From Nematostella vectensis (lineage: Eukaryota; Cnidaria; Anthozoa; Actiniaria; Edwardsiidae), in the NCBI RefSeq assembly GCF_932526225.1, contig NC_064035.1, positions 14,868,469 through 14,932,468 on the forward strand: a stretch of 64,000 bases of DNA. The letters run 5' to 3'. Below, piece by piece: positions 42,001-54,000 of this stretch. A program made the position numbers and the translations under genes. The notes beneath the pieces are model-generated. The model was given only the letters and a program-made list of their open reading frames with translations. It was not told where the DNA came from and searched no databases. The number at the start of each line of letters is the position of its first letter. Position 1 is the stretch's first letter.

Positions 42001-45000
42001 CAATTAATATGCATTACTACTCGATATGGTAACCAAACCACCACAGGGTGTTAATCGGGTTACTTTACAGTCAACGTTACCTAGCCCTGGGCCAAAACGA
42101 TTTCCTAAAAACTTACAGCGGTAACGGAAAGAATATCGATAGTCTTACCTTCAACGTCCACAATAATCCTTCTGGATGTTGACCCGATACTGTTGGTTGC
42201 TTTGCAGATGTACGTTCCAGCATCATCCAGAGTCGCTTTGCGGATTTCTAGGTAGTACAACCCTCCAATAGTTTTCAAGTCGATCTTTCGGTCGGACATT
42301 AAAAGCGTGTCACCTTTGTACCACTCAACATCGGGACTTGGTCGGGCCCTAATGGTCATATTTGTAATTGCATTTTGGCCCTCTCGTACGGCTATCCTTT
42401 TTTCGTCGAAGTCTTCGAATTCAGGAGCATACTCCCTTTCTGTAATAACAAGATCGGCCCGATAGGTCGTCCTCCCGGCATTATTGAATGCAACACATTT
42501 GTAAGACGCAGCGTCATGATCTCTTACATCCCTGATTGATAGTGTGTGGTAATCTCCTTCCTGGGTTACTTGAAAGCGATCGCCATCAAGCACTCGATTG
42601 GAACCGTGATACCATTCAACTGTTGGTACCGGAACGCCAGAAACCTTTACTTCGATGCTCGCAGTGCCGCCCTCACTGACTTCAAATGTCTTACTTACTT
42701 CCTTAATCACAGGCTTGACTTCCCGTTTGTTGACCGTCATCTCTGCAGTACAAAAAGCCTTACCAATTGGGTTTGAAGCAATGCATTCATATTGTCCAGC
42801 ATCTTTGATTTTGATATCTTGTAAAATCAGCTTGTACGTCTCGCCGTCGAACGTTGTTCTTGAACGTCCATCGGGAACGATCTCGTTTTTGTTTCTGTAC
42901 CACGTTAGACTTGGTTCTGGTCGAGCATGCACTCTGCATATAAACGTGTGGTTTTCTCCTTCCGTTACTTCTATGGGTTTAAGTGTGGTCGTGAATGATG
43001 GTGCTTCGTCCCTCGCCTTGGGAACTAAAACAAGTTCGAAGACTTTACACGGCCGTCATACACGAAGAACACGCCTAATATTTACCTAGTTGCTGTATTG
43101 TTACAGCTAAAAAAACATGAAAAAAAAAACATACCTTCAATCTCGACGTTGAAGTTCCTTGTAGCTGATCCAACTCTATTCTTTGCTTCACATCTGTAGG
43201 ACCCAGCGTCTCCAGCAGACACATTAAAGACAGTGAAACGATATGTGTTTCCACGCTTGCGCATTTCGTGTTTCCGTCCATCGAGTAACAGTCTATCGTC
43301 ACGATACCAAGATACATCTGGTGATGGCTTGCCATTGATATTATAGCTCACTTCAAGGTCTGACTTTTCTTTAGCGCGGAATGGCACTTCAGTCTCTCTG
43401 CCTTCAAACTCGGGTGCGATGAGTTTTTCTTTTACTGTCAGTTCCGCGCGCTCAGAGGTTTTGCCAATATCGTTGAATGCTACTATCTTGTACGTACCAC
43501 AATCTTCAAGACGAAGGTCATTTATTGTAACTGAGTAAGTACCGTCCTCTTCATCCTGCGTAAGACAATACCGACCACCATCATATATCCTTGCTGATCT
43601 GTGGTACCATTCTACTTCGGCTTTTGGGTAGGCTTTAATTTTCACATCGAACTTAGCCTTACCGGTCTCTATGCCCTCGGCGTCTTTCATTGTTTCCAAT
43701 ATCTCCGGTTTTGACTTGGATTTTACAATGTCCAGGTTGGCAGAGCTGTAAGTGGAGCCATGCGCATTCTTAAATTTCACTGTGTAGGAGCCTTGATCAG
43801 AGAGTTGAACCCTCTTGAAATTCAACGTGCACTTCTTGCCATCAAAACTAGAAGAGAGATGACGATCGAACTTAACTGGCTTGTCGTCTTTCAGCCATTC
43901 ATATGAAGGATCAGGTGTTCCCTTAACGTCGCAGGCTAGCTCAAAATCATCACCTTCTGTTATTCTGGCAGATCGGAGTTGGCTTGTAAGCTTGGGCGCT
44001 TCTTCTTTGGGCTTTACACCTACGACAGATAACCGATATGATTTACACAAATGAAACATACATCGACAAACGAACAGATAAGCAAAGAAACAGTATCTGC
44101 ATTTTTTTACCTTCAACTTGCACCTCAAACAGTCTTTCCGCGGAGCCAACATCATTACGAGCAAGGCACTTATAACTTCCAGCATCCTCTTCTTCTGATC
44201 TTAAGATGTACAGGGTGTGATAGGTGCCACCAGACCGAATTTCGACATGTTTCCTGTCACGCAGTTCTTTCCCGTTCTTCCACCATGTTACCGTTGGCTT
44301 TGGTCTTCCTCTCACGTGATAGCTTACTTCTACTGGTTGACGTACGTGAATTTCCAAGGGCTCGAGGAATTGTTTTTCCTCAAATATTGGAGCATAGTCC
44401 CTCTCTTTCACCTCTAGCTCTGCTCTTTGTGTGACTTTCCCAGCCTCGTTTGAAGCGATGCATTTGTACGTACCAATATCCTGAAGGTTCAGGTCTTTTA
44501 TTGTCAGTGAGTATTTCTGATCATCTCGAGAAAACTTGTATCTTCCACCGTCTCTGATTCTGGTTGTTCCATAGTACCATTCGATATCAGGAGATGGATA
44601 GCCCGACAGTTTGACGTTAAATGTTGCCTCATCGCCTTCGACACCCTTTACATCCTTCATCTTCTCGAGCACCTCTGGCTTGGTACATTTCCGTATTACC
44701 TTCAGCTTAGCTGAGCTTGAAACCTCTCCAGCATCATTACGTACCACCACTTTGTAGGGTAAAGCATCAGCAAGTGTAACGTTTCTGATGGTAAGGGTGC
44801 CTGTTTGGCCATCAAACCTTGTCTTGAAACGATCATTATCAGACAAAAGCTCGTTATTTTTTAACCATTCGAGGGTAGGCTCGGGGTAACCAGACACTTT
44901 ACATGTCAGCCGGCAATCATCACCTTCCGTGACGTCCTCAGCCTGTAGTTGTTGCCTTATTTCAGGAGCTATCATTACATCTTGTTTGACTGTGCGAAAA

Positions 45001-48000
45001 AAGAAATTATACATATATACACACATATATATAATACGTATACACATACATACATAGATAAAACTTAAGACAAACAACCAAGCCTACCTTCTAAATCGAT
45101 TGGAAACGTCTCAAAGGCAGTGCCAACGTCATTTCTAGCTTCACACTTGTACGTTCCCTTATCTTCAGGACGCGCCTGCTTGATTGTGAAATAATACGAG
45201 CTACCTCGGGAGTAGATATCTACATTACGGTCTTCATCACCGATAACGACGTCATCTTTGTACCATGTAACAGATGGCTTTGGTTTCCCTGAAATTTCGA
45301 AGTACACACTTGCTTCTCTTCCTTCTTTTACGCGTAATCGACCTTGGCGACCATGAAAGGAAGGTGCCACATTTTTCTCTTCGACTTCTAAATCGGCGCG
45401 CACGACTGTCTTCCCCGCGGCATTGGTGGCAGAACACTTCACCGTTCCAGCATCATCCAGCTTCACATCGTCGATGAAAAGAATATAACTACAGTTTTCC
45501 TTATCTGTTTTGATCTTAAATCTACCGCCATCAGTTATCTTAGTAGCACCTAAGTACCATTCAATCTCAGGCTTGGGAAACGCGTCTATCTTGACAGCAA
45601 AGTTAGCTTTTCCACCCTCGACAGTTCGAACATCATCCATTTTCTGAAGAACTTCTGGCCTAAGGTGCTTTTTCAACACCGTCACGTCGGCTTTGCTCGA
45701 AACTGATCCAAAATTATTAGTAACCACACACTTATACACGCCGTCATCGTCGAGTTCTGCTTCTTTAACAGTTAACGCGCTGACATTCCCATCGTAGGAT
45801 GCTTTGAAACGACGGGATGGCTTTATCAACACTTCATCCCTGAACCACTGTACCTCGGGCTGAGGTCTTCCAGTCACGTTGCACGAAAGCTGGAAGTCAT
45901 CCCCTTCTGTAATCTCTATCGGCTCTAACTTGCTCATAAAAGTAGGAGTGTCGCCTTTTTTCTTAAGTGCTAAAAGAGAAAAAGAACACGACATGAAAAA
46001 ACAAACTGTATAAAAAACTAAAGATTTTGATGCTTTAAAATAATCTTGATCAACATAAATGCCACTATAAATTACCTTCGACTGTGATAGTAACATCTTT
46101 TGACACAATACCAGCGTTGTTCTTCGCTCGACAGGTGTACATTCCTGCATCTTCTGGCGACACTTTGTAAAGAACCAAACCATGCGAATCTCCATAAGAT
46201 TTAATCTGTACATGCATTGTGTTCCGCAACTCTTCGCCATCTTTAAGCCATACTATTTCTGGCTTTGGCTTACCTCTGACCCAGGTATTTATATTGACGT
46301 CTTGGCCATCAAGAGCATCGATAGTGTCCTTCCAATCTTCAAACTCAGGAGCAAAAAGTTTTTCATTTACTTTGAGTTCAGCTCTGGTTGTTGTTTTCCC
46401 GGCGGCATTGCTGGCAACGCATTTGTAGTTACCAGCGTCTTCAAGTTTCAGATCGGAAATGGCAAGAGATTGAATATTGCCTTCCTCTGTAACATGAAAG
46501 CGCCCCCCTGGCACGATAGGATTTGGTCCACAAAACCACTCAATTTCTGGTTCAGGTTTTCCAGAAAACTCACAATGGAATGAGGCAGTTTCCTCTTCAA
46601 CACAGTCACAGTCACGCATGGTTGTGATGACTTCAGGTTTTAAAGATCTATCCTCGACATTCACCTCAGCTGCACTGGAGACACTTCCAAAGACGTTGCT
46701 TATAACACATTTGTATCTACCCATATCTTCTAGCTTGATTGGCCTAAACGATAAGGCTATCATGCGCTCTTCAAAACTGGGGACAAGACGGTGATTTGCC
46801 TTTAGTGGTTTTCCATCTTTGAACCATTCGACCTCCGGATTAGGTTCTCCGGTGACATGACAAATCAATTTACAGTCTTCGCCATCGATAGCTTGGATAT
46901 CGGTCATTTCAGTCGTAATCTTTGGAGTTTTACCTTGTGGTTCTGCCACTGAAAAAAAACGAAAGCAATAATATAATATATTAGCGCAATGTATAAAATC
47001 CAGGTTTTTTTACTTCATTAGCTTTCCAAGAGAGTACATTACACTTACATAAATAACATGAAACATAAAAGTACTACACACAATCCATATTATTCTCACT
47101 AAGCCTTACTGATATATTTCCAATAAAATCTCCTCAAACTAAATTAACTTTGATACTAACCTTTTACTTTGATGTCAAATGATCTAAACGCAGTGCCCGC
47201 TTTATTTGTGGCTTCACACTTGTATTTTCCTTCATCATCTGGGGTTGCATTGATGATCTCTAAGGTATGTTCATCACCAACAGATTTCAGCTGAATGCTT
47301 CGTGTCTCCAATAAAGGTACCAAGTCTTTGTACCAAGTTACCTTTGGCTTCGGCTTTCCTCGGATTACCAAACTTGTACTAGTTTCTTCTCCTTGTTTAA
47401 CCTCGATCGGTTCCACCTTGTCCTTCTCAAACTCAGGTTGGAACATTTTCTCCTTCACATCTAGATTTACTCGCGCCGTTGTTTTGCCTGCATCATTACT
47501 GGCAACACACTTGTAAGTACCCAAGTCGTCCATTGCCAAATCACTGATTACCAGGCTATACATGTCGTTCTCCTCTGATTCAGAAATTTTGAACCTCCCT
47601 CCGTCTGGAATCCTTGTCGGTCCGTGATACCACTCGACAACAGGCTTTGGATAGCCTTTGATCGGGATGTCAAATCGCGCCTGTTCTGTTTCTACCGCCT
47701 CTATGTCGTCTACATTCCCAACAATTTCCGGCTTCACATTTCTCCTCTGTACATCGATATCAGCAGAACTTTTAACGGTTCCAAATTTGTTGGTGATTTC
47801 AACTTCATAATCTCCTGCATCGGCCATTGTTACACCATCCAAATTGAGGACGCAGGTTTTACCGTAGTATGATGGCTTGATGCGATGATCAGACTTGACT
47901 GGCTCACCGTCTTTGAACCATTTGATTATGGGCTTAGTCGTTCCCTCTGTTACGTTGCAGGAAAGTTTGCAATCATCACCTTCAGTGACTTGCATGGGTT

Positions 48001-51000
48001 GAAGCTCGCTTGCCAACTTAGGCCCTTCTCCTAGAAGAATCAAAATAGAACAAAAACATACTAAGATAGAAAATATATGGTCGTTTTCCAAACAAGAAAG
48101 TCGAAATAAATATTGCTGACATTAACAAATAAGTGTATGATAAATTAGCATTTTAAGCGATGTAATAAAAAATAAATAGTTAATGTACCTGAAACTTTGA
48201 TGTCGAACTTTCTTGAAGAAGTGCCCGCTTTATTTGTAGCCTCGCACATGTATGTCCCAACATCATCAGGGGTAGTTCTTATGATCGTGACCGAGTGCGT
48301 ATTTCCAATAGACATCAACTGAGTGTTTCTAGTCTCTCGCAGAACTTTTCCATCCTTATACCACGTTACCTTTGGCTTTGGCTTTCCTTGAATTTCCAAA
48401 CTTGTGCTCGCTTCTTCTCCTTGTTTAACCTCAATCGGTTCCACCTCGTCTCTGTCGAACTCAGGCTGGAACATTTTCTCCTTCACATCTAGATTTACTC
48501 GCGCCGTCGCTTTGCCAGCATCATTACTGGCTACACACTTGTAAGTACCCAAGTCGTCCATTATCAAATTATTGATAACCAGACTATACATGTCGTTCTC
48601 CTCTGATTCAGAAATTTTGAACCTCCCTCCGTCCAAAATCCTTGTCGGTCCGTGATACCACTCGACAACAGGCTTTGGATAGCCTTTGATCGGGATGTCA
48701 AATTGCGCCTGTTCTGTCTCAACCGCCTCTATGTCGTCTACATTCCCAACAATTTCCGGCTTCACACTTCTCTTTTGTACATCGACATCAGCAGAAGTTC
48801 TTACGGTTCCAAAGTTGTTGGTGACTTCAACTTCATATTCTCCCCCATCATCCATCGTAATACCTTTAAAGGTGAGGGTGCAGGTTTTGCCGTCGTATGT
48901 TGGTTTGATGCGAAGATCAGACTTGACCGGCTCGCCATCCTTGAACCATTTGATAGTGGGTTCTGGTAAACCAGAGACTTTGCAAGTCAGCTTACATTCG
49001 TCTTCTTCTGTAACTTGAATCGGCTGTAGCTTACTTGCAAATGTAGGGGCTTCACCTATAATTGAATAATTATGATTAATAAACAGCTTATCTAGTTAAG
49101 AAATTTAAATCAATAATCAATAACTAGCAAACATATCTACATTTGTTCTTTCAAACTCTACGAGCACTAAGGGCGATAAAGCCTTGACGATAGTGTTGCT
49201 TTCTTGTATCTGCATTTCAATTTAGTGTTGTATTGTTTTATAGAGTCATGAGTCTTGATCTTGCCTATAATTTCTAGATTCATTTTAAAAAGCATTTAGC
49301 GACTTCCACCAGAAATGAAAAGTTCAACGTGGATCCCAGACCGAGCGCACGTACTGACCTTTTATCCCGATGTCGAAATTCTTCGATGCTTTGCCAGATG
49401 GATTTGTAGCTTCGCACATATATGTCCCAGCATCTTCTGGAGAGGTTCGGACGATTCTGATGGAGTATGTATCTCCAATAGATTTCAGCTGAATGTTCTT
49501 TGACTCTCGTAGCGGTTTACCATCCTTGAACCAAGTCACTTCAGGCTTCGGCTTTCCTCGGATTACCAAACTTGTACTAGCTTCTTCTCCTTGTTTAACC
49601 TCGATCGGTTCCACCTCGTCTTTGTCGAACTCAGGCTGGAACATTTTCTCCTTCACATCTAGATTTGCTCGCGCCGTCGTTTTGCCTGCATCATTATTGG
49701 CAACACACTTGTAAGTACCCAAGTCGTCCATTACCAAATCGCTGATAACCAGACTATACATGTCGTTCTCCTCTGATTCAGAAAGTTTGAACCTCCCTCC
49801 GTCCATAATCCTTGTCGGTCCGTGAAACCACTCGACGACAGGCTTTGGATAGCCTTTGATTGGGATGTCAAATCGCGCCTGCTCTGTCTCTAACGCCTCT
49901 ATGTCGTGTACTTTCCCCACAATTTCCGGCTTTACATTTCTCCTTTGTACATCGATATCAGCAGAAGTTCTTACGGTTCCAAAGTTGTTGGTAACTTGAA
50001 CTTCATATTCTCCCCCATCATCCATCGTAATACCTTTAAAGGTGAGGGTGCAGGTTTTGCCGTCGTATGTTGGTTTGATGCGAAGATCAGACTTGACCGG
50101 CTCGCCATCCTTGAACCATTTAATAGTTGGTTCTGGTAAACCAGAGACTTTGCAAGTCAGCTTACAATCGTCTTCTTCTGTAACTTGGATCGGCTGTAGC
50201 TTACTGCTAAGTGTAGGAGCCTCACCTAAACAATAAATAAAATAATAAGTTCACTAATAACCATAAAATAAAGCATTGCATGATTTATTAGCTTTAAGAA
50301 CGAAATAATAAAAGAATTGTTGAATAAGGCAAAACCATCTATTGACTACTTTCTCTATGAAGCTTTATACACCTAAACCTACCTTTAATAGTGATGTCAA
50401 ACTTTCTCGATGCAAGTCCTGCCTTGTTTGTAGCTTCGCACATATATGTCCCAACATCTTCTGGGGCGGTTCGAACGATTCTGATCGAGTATGTATCTCC
50501 AATAGATTTAAGCTGAATGTTCTTTGACTCTCGTAGTACTTTCCCGTCCTTGTACCACGTTACTTTCGGTTTCGGCTTTCCTTTGATTTCCAAACTTGTA
50601 GTCGCCTCTTCTCCGTGTTTAACCTCGATCGGTTTCACCTCTTTGTCAAACTCAGGCTGGACCACTTTCTCGTTCACATCTAGATTTAGTAAGGCTGTCG
50701 TTTTTCCAGCATCATTGCTAGCTACACATTTGTAAGGCCCAGAATCCTCCGTCCTCGCCTCATCGATAACTAAGCTATACATGTCGTTCTCTTCTGATTC
50801 AGAAATTGTGAACCTCCCTCCGTCTTTAATCCTAGTAGTTCCGCGATACCATTCAACGATAGGTCTTGGATAGCCTTGGATCGGAATTTCAAACCACACC
50901 TGCTCAGTCTCTAATGCCGTAACATCTTCCACCTTTCTTAAAAATTCTGGTTTGACTTTAGCCTTTTGTACATTGATATCGGCTAGACTGGTGACCGACC

Positions 51001-54000
51001 CTACTTCGTTGGTAACCTTAACCTTGTATTCACCTGCATCATCCAGGGTAGTGCTTTTGAAGGTCAGAGTACAAGAGCTTCCGTCAAATGCTGGTGTTAA
51101 ACGATTATCAGATTTAAGTGGTTTCCCATCTTTAAACCACTCAATCTTGGGCTGTGGCTTGCCACTTACTTTACAGACCATTTTGCACCCGTTTCCTTCC
51201 GTGACTTGCAATGGCATTAGTCCACTTTCTATAACAGGCGCGACTCCTTTTGGTACTACAGTGACTTTGAAAGTTCTCTTTGGGGATCCAAGTGGGTTAC
51301 TTGCTTCACAGAAATACTGTCCCTCGTCGTTGGTCGATGCCTTCGGTATAGATAATTCATGAACATCACCAGTTGCTTTTAACTTCAATTTCTTCGTGTC
51401 ATGCAATTGAGTTCCATCCTTGTACCACGTCACCTCCGGTTTGGGATTCCCAGTTACTGTAAGACGCACATTTACTGCTTGGTCTTCTTTTACTTCTATA
51501 GGCTCAAGATCACCATCGGCAAATTCAGGTGCGAATGGTTTATTTTTCACTTTAAGGTCAGCTCTCAGGTTACACTCCCCTGCCTCATTACTAGCAATAC
51601 ATTGATAGGCCCCACTGTCATCCAGTCTCAGGTCACTGATCACAAGACTCGATGTCTGCTCTGTGTCGTCAGTTGTTATCTTAAAGCGACTTGATGGCTC
51701 AATCTTCTTGGAGTCGTGAAACCACTCTAGTTTTGGAATTGGGTAACCCTTGAACTTAACCTCAAAAAATGCATCGCTCCCTTCTACCGATTCAACATTT
51801 TCCATTTTACGCACGACTTCAGGCTTCGCGGGCTTCGGCGTCACTTCTAAGTCAGCAGTACTGCTGATGGATCCGAGATCATTAGTAATCTCGACCTTGT
51901 AAGTCCCTTTGTCATCCTGCTTTACGTCTTTTATCAATAACGTACTCGTCGTTCCATCAAAGCTGTCTTTAACTCGTCTGTCAGCCTTGATTGGCTGGCC
52001 ATCCTTGTACCAGGAAATGACTGGTTTAGGCTTTCCAGTTACTGCACAAGTAAATTTGTACTGTTCGCCTTCTTGCACCTTGTCTGGCTTCAATTCACTG
52101 GTAACTGTGGGTGCTTCACCTTTGACTGGAAAAAGAGGGAATTCTGTTTGTTTTCATCTTATAAAAAGCAGACAGTGAGCATGGAAATTCTAATATTATT
52201 CTAATGTTACTCAATACAATATTCACCTTTGACGTTGACGTCGAAGTCTCTGGCTGATGTCCCAATCTTATTCTTAGCCTCACATTTGTACTTCCCAGAG
52301 TCACTCGGTGTTGCCTTAGGTATCGAGAGGAAATAGGAGTCATCAGTTGATTTCAAATCGATAGACTTAGTCTTGCGCAGGGGTTTACCATCTTTGTACC
52401 AAACAACTTCAGGTTTGGGCTTTCCTGTTATCGTCAGATCCAGATTTACACTCTCGCCCTCAAACACCTCGATTGGTTCTTGTTCTTTCTCTTTTATCTG
52501 TGGTGCTATCTGTTTCTCTTTGACGGATAAATCCCCTCGCAGCGAGGTCTGGCCAGCATCATTAGTTGCGACACACTTATATGCACCGGCGTCATCCTTC
52601 GTCAAATCTTTGATAATCAAGGAACATTTTCCATCATCATCCTCCAAGATTTTGTGCTTTTCTGAGCTACCAATCTTATTCTTGCCTTGGTACCATTCCA
52701 CTGTAGGTTTTGGATATCCTTCTATAGTCACATCAAATCTTGCCTCGCCGGATTCAACTGTGTCTACATTCGTCAGCTTCTGGGTAAACAAGGGCTTGAT
52801 GCTTTTTTTAGTCACACTCACTTTTCCCTCAGATGAACAAGTACCAAGCTCGTTTGTTACTACACACCGGTAAACCCCTTCATCACTTAGATCGAGTTCT
52901 TTGAACGACAGCGTGCTTTGAACTCCATCATATTGAGATTTCACTCGGTTATCCATCGCCACGGGCTTGTCGCCCTTATACCACTCTATTGACGGCTTTG
53001 GTTTCCCGGAGACCTTGCAGATAAGCTTGTAGGCATCACCTTCTTTACCTAAAGGAGGGGAAAGCTCGCTTGTAAAGGTAGGCGCCTCTCCCTTTGGTTT
53101 TGGTACTGCAATAAGAACATTCAAATTACCAATTATGCTCTTTGTATACAAATGTTTACTGTTACTTTTATTTGGCTCCTAGAAGAATATTGATCAGGTT
53201 CTTTAAATTGTTTCATATATGCTCTAGCCGTTCAAAATGTTTTTTTTGCCTTTCGTTTAACTCTACAGAGCTATTTGTGAAGAGTATCTAAAAGCCTATG
53301 CGATGTCTGAGCTGAGCCTAACGGGTTTTTACAGAAGTAACCGCAAATGCGCACCTTTAACATTGACGGTAAAATCACTGGAACACTTCCCAATGTTGTT
53401 AGTGGCAGTGCACGTGTATGTTCCTGTATCCTCCGGCGTCGATTTCTTGATAACCAACTCGTAAGTATCACCTCGGACGGTTGGGACGATTCGTTTGCTC
53501 GAAGACAGAGTCTTGCCATCCTTTAGCCATGTAACTTGAGGCTTAGGTTTGGACTTGATTTTAAAGCTGGCAGTAACATCCTGTCCTTGTTCAACATCTA
53601 TGGGCTTTGTATCAGTCTGGATGAATTCTGGCGCGACCTCCTTTTCCTTCACTTTAAGCTCAGCCTTATTAGTTGTGGTTCCAGCTAAGTTGGATGTAAT
53701 CAACTTGTAAAGTCCACCGTCCGTTGTGTCTACATTCTCGATTATCAGGGTATACAAAGGTTTATCTTCAGCTTTGATGATCTTGTGTTTGTCACTATCA
53801 TTTAACTTGGTTGATCCATGGTACCATTCAAATTTAGGCTCAGGGGACCCACTTACCTCAACCTCAAAACGTGCTTGACCACTTTCCACAGCGTCAATAT
53901 TTTTCATTGGTGTAACCGCTTCTGGCTTGAGATACTTAGGTTCTACCTTGACGTCAACAGGACTTGAGCATTTGCCGTATTTGTTCGCAATTACGCATTC

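Larger units (their letters stand above)
47161..50225 (-). repeat. Recent tandem duplication: exons 10, 11 and 12
   Basis: Three successive triad exons share VGN/KVxDIEA.ETEQA.FDIPIKG, SESEENDMYSLVI and EPIEVKQGEE with few changes. Exons 10 and 11 lie 1170 bp apart, have equal length and nearly identical A-domain DNA. The second triad of exon 9 is a slightly older relative. Confidence 0.88.
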
